A stretch of 16,902 nucleotides of DNA, from contig CAKPLD010000021.1 of assembly GCA_934167225.1 (NCBI GenBank), forward strand, positions 1-16,902, written 5' to 3'. Shown here piece by piece: positions 7,536 through 14,285 of the stretch. Each line of letters opens with the position of its first letter. Position 1 is the first letter of the stretch. Made by a program: the position numbers and the translations under genes. This DNA comes from an uncultured Clostridia bacterium. Lineage in GTDB: Bacteria; Bacillota; Clostridia; TANB77; CAG-508. The notes below the pieces were generated by a model. It had not been told where the DNA came from. It searched no databases and saw nothing but the letters and a program-made list of their open reading frames with translations.

Positions 7536-8238
7536 GAACAGTATTATTTCAGAAGGAAACACAACAAATGAAGCTATAGAAAAAGGCTTAAAAATACTTA
7601 ATGTTTCTAAAAACATGGTAAATATAAAAATTCTAGAAAATGAACAAAAAAGAAGCTTTTTCAGTATTTTAGCACCAAGAGTAGTTAAAGTTGAATTAAC
7701 ACTAAAAGAAGAAAAAGAAGAACACAAAGAAAGCTCTTCAGCAAAACACAACACAAAAAGGGAAAAACAACAAGTATCAACAGAAAAAATAGAAAAAGCA
7801 GAAAAAAATGTAAAAGCATTTTTAGATGAATTACTAACAAAACTAGGAAATGATACAAAATATGAAATAAAAAAAGACGAATACGGCCTAGAAGTTTCTA
7901 TTGAAGGAGCAGATGCAGTAGTGCTTATTGGTTATAGAGGAGAAACATTATATGCACTTCAAACACTACTATCATCAATAGCAGGAAAAGGCTTAGACGA
8001 AAAAATAAGAGTAGTGCTAGACATAGGAAACTACAAAGAAAAAAGAGAAAAAACTCTAGAAAACCTAGCATTAAAACTTGCAAAATCAGTAGAAAAAACA
8101 GGAAAACCTGTAAAATTAGAGCCAATGCAAGCATATGAAAGAAAAATAATTCATTCAGCCTTGCAAGAATCAAAAACAGTTAAAACCGAAAGTATTGGCG
8201 AAGAACCAAGAAGACGAGTTGTAATAAGTTTAAAATAA
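7528..8238 (+). CDS. khpB: RNA-binding protein KhpB (Jag, SpoIIIJ-associated)
   Basis: This 236-residue cytoplasmic RNA-binding protein usually pairs with KhpA and affects cell elongation and sRNA/mRNA binding. It has a Jag-N domain (about 4-60), a charged Lys/Glu linker (about 60-95), a KH domain with a GxxG-like GYRG loop at 135-138, and a C-terminal R3H domain with ERKIIH at 204-209 and the end PRRRVVISLK. I chose the ATG at 7528: AGAGGAGG lies 9 nt before it, while an upstream in-frame ATG (7504) precedes that Shine-Dalgarno and lies well inside yidC. The 8-nt overlap with yidC implies translational coupling. A strong terminator follows. Confidence 0.94.
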   Translation: MPKNSIISEGNTTNEAIEKGLKILNVSKNMVNIKILENEQKRSFFSILAPRVVKVELTLKEEKEEHKESSSAKHNTKREKQQVSTEKIEKAEKNVKAFLDELLTKLGNDTKYEIKKDEYGLEVSIEGADAVVLIGYRGETLYALQTLLSSIAGKGLDEKIRVVLDIGNYKEKREKTLENLALKLAKSVEKTGKPVKLEPMQAYERKIIHSALQESKTVKTESIGEEPRRRVVISLK

Positions 8239-8260
8239 AAATAACTAAATAAAAAATCAG

Positions 8261-8317
8261 AAGTCAAAGTTCCGATTTTAATCGCAAAAGATTAATGGGA
8301 TTTTGACTTATTTTTTT
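8261..8317 (+). terminator. Terminator of the rpmH-khpB operon
   Basis: A 13-bp stem with two G-U pairs (8261-8273 with 8297-8309) encloses a second small hairpin (TAATC/GATTA) and is followed by a T-run (8311-8317). It begins 23 nt after the khpB stop. Confidence 0.85.
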
Positions 8318-8321
8318 GCTA

Positions 8322-8396
8322 CTGCTCCTCATTTGGGGACGGTTCTCTATTGGGGATTCCCCATTTGGGGACGGTTCTCTATTGGGGAGGGAGCAG
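8322..8396. repeat. REP-like GC-rich repeat element upstream of mnmE
   Basis: A 27-nt unit beginning CATTTGGGGACGGTTC occurs twice, identically, at 8330-8356 and 8362-8388. A short palindrome (TGGGGA/TCCCCA) lies at the junction, and the pair is framed by an inverted repeat (CTGCTCC 8322-8328, GGAGCAG 8390-8396). The GGGGAC/TCCCC palindrome style resembles dispersed REP/BIME-type repeats mobilised by Y1 (RAYT/IS200-like) transposases, but no transposase is present here. Its GC content stands out strongly. It ends just before the mnmE Shine-Dalgarno. Confidence 0.6.
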
Positions 8397-8417
8397 GTAA
8401 AAAGGAGGAGAAATTTT

Positions 8418-9786
8418 ATGAGTACAATAGCATCAATCTCTACGGCTCCGCGGGATTGGAGGAATAGGAATAATTAGAATGAGTGGAGATAAAACATTTG
8501 AAATTTTGAGCAGAATATTTATTGCAAAACATCCAAAAGATATATCCGACATTCCAGGATATACTATGCAATATGGGTATATTGTGGATAGTGATAAAAT
8601 AGTTGATGAGGTGTTGGTATCGTATTTTAAAGCACCGAAAAGTTATACAACAGAGGATATGTGTGAAATTAATTCACATGGTGGAAATGTTATTATGAGA
8701 AAGATACTGCAATTATGCCTTAAGAATGGAGCAGAGCTTGCAGAGCCAGGGGAATTTACAAAAAGGGCCTTTTTAAATGGAAGAATAGATTTGTCACAAG
8801 CAGAGTCTGTAATTGATATTATAAATGCAAAATCAGACAGAGAAGCGAAAGAAGGAATTAAGCAGTTGGAAGGCTTTTTGGCCACATCAATTAGAAATAT
8901 AAAGGACGAAATTCTTGGTGTTATGACAAATATAGAAGTTTCTATTGATTATCCAGAATATGATACACCTGAGGTGTTAGAAGATGATTTAAGAACCAAA
9001 TTGAATGACGTTGCAATAAAATTAAAAAAATTAGAGAAATCATTTGATAATGGCAAATTAATAAAAGAAGGCATAAAAACAGCTATAATAGGTAAGCCAA
9101 ATGCTGGAAAGTCTTCACTTTTAAATGCCATTTTAAAAGAAGATAGGGCAATTGTAACAGAATATGAGGGAACAACACGTGACACAATAGAGGAATTTGT
9201 AAATATTAATGGAATTCCGTTAAAATTGGTTGATACAGCGGGAATAAGGAAAACGGAGAATGAAGTTGAAAAAATAGGAATTGAAAAGTCAATTAAATAC
9301 GCAAAAGAAGCAGATTTAGCAATTGTTATAATTGATGGAAGCAAGAGCTTAAGTAAGGAAGACATGGAAATTTTGAATATTGTAAATCCAGAAAAAACAA
9401 TAATTATATTAAATAAAATGGATTTGGAACAAAAAATAGATAGTTCTACAGAGGAAATTTCAAAATTTGATAATATTATAAAAATATCAGCATTAAAAAA
9501 AGAAGGAATCGAACAACTTTATGACAAAATAAGTAATTTATTTAATTTAAATAAAATAAATGTAGATAATGATGTTGTAATTACAAATGAAAGGCATAAA
9601 AATCAAATTCAAAAGGCTGGTCAAAATTTAGAAAAAGCTATTCAAAGTTTAAATATGAATATGCCAATTGATATTATTGCCATTAGTTTAAAAGATGTTT
9701 TAAGTAATCTTGGAGAAATTACAGGAGAGGAAGCAAGTGAAGAAATTATAAATGAAATTTTTGCAAGATTTTGTTTAGGAAAATAG
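8418..9786 (+). CDS. mnmE: tRNA modification GTPase MnmE, with a +1 frame break at a CGG codon
   Basis: With MnmG, MnmE forms the (c)mnm5 modification on wobble U34 of certain tRNAs. The ATG at 8418 has a strong AAAGGAGGAG Shine-Dalgarno and starts MSTIASISTAP, the exact family N-terminus. The zero frame then reads CGG (8451-8453) and stops 8 codons later. Skipping one base at 8451 gives CCG-GGG and continues GIGGIGIIRMSG to the stop at 9784, in all 455 residues, normal for MnmE. Visible in the joined protein are G1 GKPNAGKS at 225-232, a TTRDT G2 region near 252, G3 DTAG at 272-275, G4 NKMD, and the catalytic C-terminal CLGK. Starting at ATG 8479 would lose the folate-domain N-terminus and has no well-placed ribosome site. 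No clear promoter lies between the khpB terminator and this gene. Confidence 0.93.
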
Positions 9787-9823
9787 CTGGGCGGTGACAC
9801 ATGAAAATCCAAAATAAAGGATT

Positions 9824-9851
9824 TTGACAAATAAAACGATAAGAATATTAC
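9824..9851 (+). promoter_or_regulatory. Candidate promoter for mnmG-rsmG
   Basis: TTGACA (9824-9829), 16-nt spacer and TATTAC (9846-9851) lie in the mnmE-mnmG gap, some 345 nt before mnmG. The -35 is perfect and the -10 is weak. A small hairpin (AAAATCC/GGATTTT) immediately precedes it. Confidence 0.35.
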
Positions 9852-9885
9852 AAAAAAGAGAAAACATACGAAAATGGATTCTGAA

Positions 9886-9995
9886 GCTAATAAAAGAAAA
9901 ATGATATAAAAAGATATTGGAGCAAATAAAAGAAAAAATGATACAAAAAGATATTGAAACAAATAAAAGAAAAAGCGATACAAAATGATTTTGGA
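9886..9995. repeat. Three tandem copies of a 36-37-bp A-rich unit
   Basis: Degenerate units at 9886-9921, 9922-9958 and 9959-9995 share a core reading AAATAAAAGAAAAA followed by GATACAAAAAGATATTGG-like sequence. The surrounding 410-nt mnmE-mnmG gap is extremely purine/A-rich on the plus strand. I see no plus-strand gene in it. The long hydrophobic minus-strand frames come from the A-richness. Confidence 0.6.
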
Positions 9996-10196
9996 AATAA
10001 CCACAAAAAAGAAAATAACAAAAATAAAAAAAGCAATAAAAGGAAAAACAGTGAAATTACCATAAAAGCAAAACAAAACAAGTGTTCTTGTTCCACGGTA
10101 AAAAAATGGAAAAATATGGTATAGCCAAATAGACTAAGTACACTCAACTGTACACATACAAAGATTTAAAAAAATAAAAAGGAGGAATGTTCCACG

Positions 10197-12065
10197 ATGA
10201 GTTATGTAGCAGGAGAATATGATGTAGCAGTAATTGGTGCAGGTCATGCCGGATGTGAGGCAGGTTTAGCATCAGCAAGAATGGGAATGAAAACATTAGT
10301 GTTTTCAATAAGTTTAGAGGCAGTTGCAAATATGCCTTGTAATCCACATATAGGAGGAAGTTCAAAAGGTCACTTAGTAAGAGAAATAGACTGCCTTGGT
10401 GGAGAAATGGGAAAAAATATTGACAAAACAATGATTCAAATAAAAATGTTAAACACATCAAAAGGTCCAGCAGTGCATTCTTTAAGAGCACAAGCAGATA
10501 GAAAAAGATACCAAATGGAAATGAAACATACTTTAGAAAAACAGGAAAATCTTGAATTAAAACAAGCAGAAATTGTAAATATTGAGGTAGAAAAAGGAAA
10601 GGTCAAATCACTAGAAACAGATGTAGGGGCAATATACAATGTAAAAAATATTATTATAGCAACAGGTACATATTTAGAAGGAAAAATTTTTATAGGTGAC
10701 TATTCAAAAGAAAGTGGACCAGATGGCGTTTTCCCAGCAAATAAGCTTGCAAAATGTCTTGAAAGACTAGGTGTAAAATTAATTAGATTTAAAACAGGTA
10801 CACCAGCCAGAATTAATAGAAAAAGTATAGATTTTAGCAAAATGGAAGTGCAAAAAGGAGATGACAATATAATACCATTTTCTTTAGATGACGAAGTAAA
10901 AGACTTTGAACAGCAAGATTGCTATTTAACCTATACAAATGAAAAAACACACAAAATAATAAAAGAAAATTTACACAGATCGCCATTATATGCGGGTAAA
11001 ATTGAGGGAACAGGCCCAAGATATTGTCCATCTATAGAAGACAAAGTGGTAAGATTTAGTGATAAACCAAGACACCAAGTTTTTATAGAACCAATAGGTC
11101 TTGATACAGACGAAATGTATGCTCAAGGAATGAGTTCATCTCTTCCAGAAGATGTGCAAATTGCAATGTATAGAACTTTACCAGGCTTAGAACATTGCGA
11201 GTTTACGAGACCTGCTTATGCAATTGAGTATGATTCTATTGACCCTTCAAAATTAAAATTATCATTGGAATATAAAGACATAGATGGGCTATTTTTTGCA
11301 GGTCAAACAAATGGCACATCTGGATACGAAGAAGCTGCGTGCCAAGGATTAATTGCAGGAATTAACAGTAGCTTAAAGATAAAAGGAAAAAATCCTGTTA
11401 TTTTAGATAGAACACAAGGTTATATTGGTGTTTTAATTGACGATATCGTTACAAAAGGAACAAATGAACCATATAGAATGATGACTTCTAGAGCAGAATA
11501 TAGGCTTTTACTTCGCCAAGATAATGCAGATTTAAGATTAACAGAAATTGGACACGAAATTGGGCTTATATCTGATGAAAGATATGAAAAGTTTTTACAA
11601 AAAAAGGCTAATATACAAAAAGAAATGGATAGATTGAAAAAAACGATTGTAAAACCTAATGAAAAAGTAAATGAATTTTTAAAAGAAAAAGGCACAACAC
11701 CACTTGTTACAGGTTCCAAATTATCAGAATTATTAAAAAGAACAGAAATTAGGTATAAAGATTTGGCACAAATTGATGATAATATGCCGGAACTTTCAAG
11801 CCAAGAAAAAGAAGAAGTGGAAATTCAGATTAAATATGAAGGATATATAAAAATGGAAGAGGAGCAAGTAGCCAAATTTAAGAAAATGGAAAGTAAGACT
11901 CTTTCTGAAGATATTGTTTATAAAGACATAAAGGGCTTAAGCTTAGAAGCAAGGCAAAAACTAGATGCCATAAAACCATTATCAATTGGCCAAGCCTCAA
12001 GAATTTCAGGGGTTTCGCCGGCTGATATAAATGTTCTTTTAATTTATTTACAAATGAAAAATTAA
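10197..12065 (+). CDS. mnmG: tRNA uridine-5-carboxymethylaminomethyl modification enzyme MnmG (GidA)
   Basis: MnmG is the FAD-dependent partner of MnmE in U34 modification. The 622-residue product has full family length, with the dinucleotide fold DVAVIGAGHAGCEAG (GAGHAG at 14-19), the conserved NMPCNPHIGGSSKGHLVREID segment, the DGLFFAGQTNGTSGYEEAACQGL region, MMTSRAEYRLLLRQDNAD, and the C-terminal helical domain ending in SPADINVLLIYL. AAGGAGG at 10179-10185 is 11 nt from the ATG, a slightly long spacing. The nonamer TGTTCCACG lies directly before the start codon. rsmG follows 20 nt after the stop. CGC and CCG codons occur but no CGG. Confidence 0.97.
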   Translation: MSYVAGEYDVAVIGAGHAGCEAGLASARMGMKTLVFSISLEAVANMPCNPHIGGSSKGHLVREIDCLGGEMGKNIDKTMIQIKMLNTSKGPAVHSLRAQADRKRYQMEMKHTLEKQENLELKQAEIVNIEVEKGKVKSLETDVGAIYNVKNIIIATGTYLEGKIFIGDYSKESGPDGVFPANKLAKCLERLGVKLIRFKTGTPARINRKSIDFSKMEVQKGDDNIIPFSLDDEVKDFEQQDCYLTYTNEKTHKIIKENLHRSPLYAGKIEGTGPRYCPSIEDKVVRFSDKPRHQVFIEPIGLDTDEMYAQGMSSSLPEDVQIAMYRTLPGLEHCEFTRPAYAIEYDSIDPSKLKLSLEYKDIDGLFFAGQTNGTSGYEEAACQGLIAGINSSLKIKGKNPVILDRTQGYIGVLIDDIVTKGTNEPYRMMTSRAEYRLLLRQDNADLRLTEIGHEIGLISDERYEKFLQKKANIQKEMDRLKKTIVKPNEKVNEFLKEKGTTPLVTGSKLSELLKRTEIRYKDLAQIDDNMPELSSQEKEEVEIQIKYEGYIKMEEEQVAKFKKMESKTLSEDIVYKDIKGLSLEARQKLDAIKPLSIGQASRISGVSPADINVLLIYLQMKN

Positions 12066-12085
12066 AATATGAAAGGAGTTTGGCA

Positions 12086-12805
12086 ATGGATAAATATTTT
12101 TATGAAAAAATGAAAGAATTATTGAATAAAATTAATGTAGATATAAATGATACACAAATAGCAAAATTTTATAATTATATGAATTTACTTATAGAATGGA
12201 ATGAAAAAATAAATTTAACAGCTATAATAGAGCAAAATGAAATTATTTTAAAACATTTTGTAGATTGTCTTACAATTCAAAAATATATGGAAAATAATAA
12301 AAAGATTGTAGATATTGGTACAGGAGCAGGTTTTCCGGGAATTCCACTTGCTATAATGAATGAGAAAAATAATTTCGTACTAGTTGATTCTTTAAATAAA
12401 AGAATAAATTTCTTAAATGAAGTTAAGGATAATTTGGATTTAAAAAATATTACTGCAATTCATTCACGAGCAGAAGAATTTGACCAAAACAAGGCATATA
12501 GAGAAAAGTTCGATATTGCGGTATCTAGAGCAGTTGCAAATTTGAGTGTATTATCCGAATATTTACTTCCAGCAGTTAAGGTAGGAGGAAAGGTTATTTG
12601 CATGAAAGGAAGCCAAATTGAAGAGGAACTAAATGAAGCAAAATTTGCATTAAAAGAGTTAGGTGGATGTGTGAAGTATAGAGATGAATTTTGTTTGCCT
12701 GGAACAGATATGAAGAGAAATGTTATTATTATTGAAAAAATTAAAGAAACACCAAAAAAATATCCTAGAAAAGCAGGTACTCCTGCAAAACAACCTTTAA
12801 AATAG
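12086..12805 (+). CDS. rsmG: 16S rRNA (guanine-N7) methyltransferase RsmG (GidB)
   Basis: RsmG uses S-adenosylmethionine to methylate G527 of 16S rRNA at N7. The 239-residue protein has the AdoMet motif VDIGTGAGFPG at about 75-85, the N-terminal helical part with LLIEWNEKINLTAI, the segment FDIAVSRAVANLSVLSEYLLP, and the canonical C-terminal tail YPRKAGTPAKQPL. I chose ATG 12086 because AAAGGAG (12072-12078) is 7 nt from it; a TTG at 12080 is only 1 nt away. It forms an operon with mnmG and ends at a very strong terminator. Its GFPG motif is encoded TTT-CCG-GGA with no extra base, unlike the similar Pro-Gly junction in mnmE. Confidence 0.96.
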   Translation: MDKYFYEKMKELLNKINVDINDTQIAKFYNYMNLLIEWNEKINLTAIIEQNEIILKHFVDCLTIQKYMENNKKIVDIGTGAGFPGIPLAIMNEKNNFVLVDSLNKRINFLNEVKDNLDLKNITAIHSRAEEFDQNKAYREKFDIAVSRAVANLSVLSEYLLPAVKVGGKVICMKGSQIEEELNEAKFALKELGGCVKYRDEFCLPGTDMKRNVIIIEKIKETPKKYPRKAGTPAKQPLK

Positions 12806-12822
12806 ATTTTTTTGTTGTATTT

Positions 12823-12860
12823 GAAGTAAAATGAGTAAGTTCATTTTGCTTCTTTTTTTT
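12823..12860 (+). terminator. Terminator of mnmG-rsmG
   Basis: A 12-bp stem (12823-12834 with 12841-12852, one G-U pair) closes a 6-nt loop GTAAGT and is followed by eight T, starting 17 nt after the rsmG stop. Confidence 0.92.
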
Positions 12861-12936
12861 CAAAGGCAAATCGCTGTATTTTTTTGTGGAACAATGTTTA
12901 GGGTGTTCGGTTTCCGTAATGTTGGGAGGATATTTT

Positions 12937-12953
12937 TGTCGAATAATGTCGAA
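12937..12953 (+). promoter_or_regulatory. Two tandem Spo0A boxes (0A boxes)
   Basis: TGTCGAA occurs at 12937-12943 and again at 12947-12953, 10 bp apart and on the same face of the helix: TGTCGAATAATGTCGAA. The known Spo0A box is TGNCGAA, and as I recall the Bacillus abrB control region has nearly the same tandem with TAA between boxes. It lies in the rsmG-parA gap, about 520 nt before parA, with a MITE-like insertion between. Apart from this pair, the terminator and the MITE, the 12861-13067 stretch holds no gene I can support. Confidence 0.6.
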
Positions 12954-13058
12954 AGGATCCTCACAGGTTGACAGAGGTGGATATTTCAACAAAATTAAAC
13001 GAAAAGATATAAAATCATGGTAGAAATAAATTAATAATCTTATTTATAGATAGTATAA

Positions 13059-13328
13059 TTTAATTTTGTTACTATTCACGGCTATTAAAACTGGTTCGAA
13101 TTAGAATAATTATTAATTTTGGGGGGATTAATGTGTGATTGAAGGACTTTTAGAGCTTATTAGCAGAATTTTTGGAAAGAGTTCATGCTCCGCCATGGAA
13201 GGGTGCCAAAAATAATGCTTATAAGCTCTTAAAGTCCGTATTGAGCCGTTAATCCCCAAAAAATTAATAATTATTCTAATTCGAACCTACTCTACAATTT
13301 TAAAGCTGTGATTTGTAACTTTAATTTT
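13059..13328. repeat. 9-bp direct repeats flanking the MITE-like element (target site duplication)
   Basis: TTTAATTTT at 13059-13067 and again at 13320-13328 abuts the GTTAC and GTAAC termini of the palindromic element exactly. Bases beyond the repeat differ on both sides. A/T-rich 9-mers can match by chance, but the exact abutment argues for a duplication made on insertion. Confidence 0.65.
13068..13319. mobile_element. MITE-like 252-bp element with very long terminal inverted repeats
   Basis: The element starts GTTAC and ends GTAAC and is nearly one long hairpin. The outer arms are imperfect (TCACGGCT against AGCTGTGA). The middle arms of 39 nt (13093-13131 and 13249-13287) match at 37 positions, and the inner arms (13144-13175 and 13206-13237) are imperfect but clearly complementary, leaving a loop of about 30 nt. 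It encodes no transposase. A non-autonomous miniature transposon is the simplest reading; a structured regulatory RNA or a segregation-related DNA hairpin is the alternative. No family could be assigned. Confidence 0.72.
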
Positions 13329-13359
13329 ATTAAGAATTGTAAATTTTAAAAATTTTGTA

Positions 13360-13388
13360 TTGACATATTTGGAATATTTGTATATTAT
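13360..13388 (+). promoter_or_regulatory. Promoter of parA-parB
   Basis: A perfect -35 TTGACA (13360-13365), 17-nt spacer and -10 TATTAT (13383-13388) lie about 82 nt upstream of the parA start, just outside the right end of the MITE-like element. Confidence 0.8.
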
Positions 13389-13470
13389 TAAATATGTTAA
13401 AAGAAAACTAGATAGAAAAGAGTTAACATAAAAAACGTAGTAGAGATAAAAACAAAATGGAGGGAGTAAA

Positions 13471-14259
13471 TTGGGAAAAATAATATCAGTAGCAAATCAA
13501 AAAGGAGGAGTTGGTAAAACAACAACAACAGTGAATTTAAGCACAATACTAGCAAAAAAAGGAAAAAAAGTATTGCTTATAGATACAGATCCACAAGGAA
13601 ATGCAACAAGTGGACTAGGAATTGAAAAGGAATCAGACTTATCAACATATGATTTGTTAATAACAGACGTATCAGCAGAAGACATAATACAAGAAACAGC
13701 GATAAAAAATTTATATATAACTCCTTCTAATATGAATTTGGCAGGTGCGGAAGTACAATTAGTTTCGATGATGTCAAGAGAACAGAGGATGAAAGAAAAG
13801 TTAGATGTCATAAAAGGCCAGTTTGACTATATTTTAATAGATTGTCCACCATCTTTAGGACTAATCACATTAAATGCATTCACAGCATCAGATAGTGTAT
13901 TAATACCGGTACAATGTGAATACTATGCATTAGAAGGATTAGGACAACTCTTAAACACAGTAGAGCTAGTAAGAAAGCACTTAAACAAAAATTTATATGT
14001 AGAAGGTGCATTGTTAACAATGTATGACATAAGAACAAATCTTGCAAACCAAGTAGTTAGAGAGGTTAAGAGATTTTTCCAAAACAAAGTATATAAAACA
14101 GTTATACCAAGAAATGTAAAGGTAAGTGAAGCACCAAGTTATGGAATGCCTATAACAATATATGATCCAAAATCAAAAGGAGCAAGAAGTTACGAAAAAT
14201 TTACAAAAGAATTTTTAAAATGGAATGAATTAGAACAAAAGGCAAGAGCCTCAAGATAA
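13471..14259 (+). CDS. parA: Chromosome partitioning ATPase ParA (Soj)
   Basis: Soj/ParA is a deviant-Walker ATPase that moves ParB-bound origins and, in Bacillus, also modulates DnaA activity. The 262-residue product begins with MGKIISVANQ, then the deviant Walker A KGGVGKTT at 11-18, DTDPQGN at 38-44 and Walker B ILIDCPP at 121-127; the length is typical. The start is TTG at 13471, preceded by GGAGGGAG; no in-frame ATG lies before the Walker A motif. parB follows after a 26-nt spacer. In Bacillus the ATP-dimer inhibits or stimulates DnaA and affects sporulation, so the possible Spo0A sites upstream are notable. Confidence 0.96.
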   Translation: MGKIISVANQKGGVGKTTTTVNLSTILAKKGKKVLLIDTDPQGNATSGLGIEKESDLSTYDLLITDVSAEDIIQETAIKNLYITPSNMNLAGAEVQLVSMMSREQRMKEKLDVIKGQFDYILIDCPPSLGLITLNAFTASDSVLIPVQCEYYALEGLGQLLNTVELVRKHLNKNLYVEGALLTMYDIRTNLANQVVREVKRFFQNKVYKTVIPRNVKVSEAPSYGMPITIYDPKSKGARSYEKFTKEFLKWNELEQKARASR

Positions 14260-14285
14260 AAATAAAATAGGAAGGAATGGTACAA

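Noticed and set aside
9801..9830. Hairpin AAAATCC/GGATTTT after mnmE as a terminator
   Set aside because: It has only 7 bp and no T-tract on either strand, so it is not supported as a terminator.
9642..10491. Long hydrophobic minus-strand frames (144, 86 and 115 codons) opposite the mnmE-mnmG spacer and mnmG
   Set aside because: They are the reverse of A-rich sequence and real genes, are Phe/Leu/Ile-rich only because of base composition, and have no ribosome sites or domain patterns.
12765..12992. Minus-strand 75-codon frame at the rsmG 3' end
   Set aside because: It spans the rsmG terminator hairpin (which gives its poly-Lys part) and has no convincing ribosome site.
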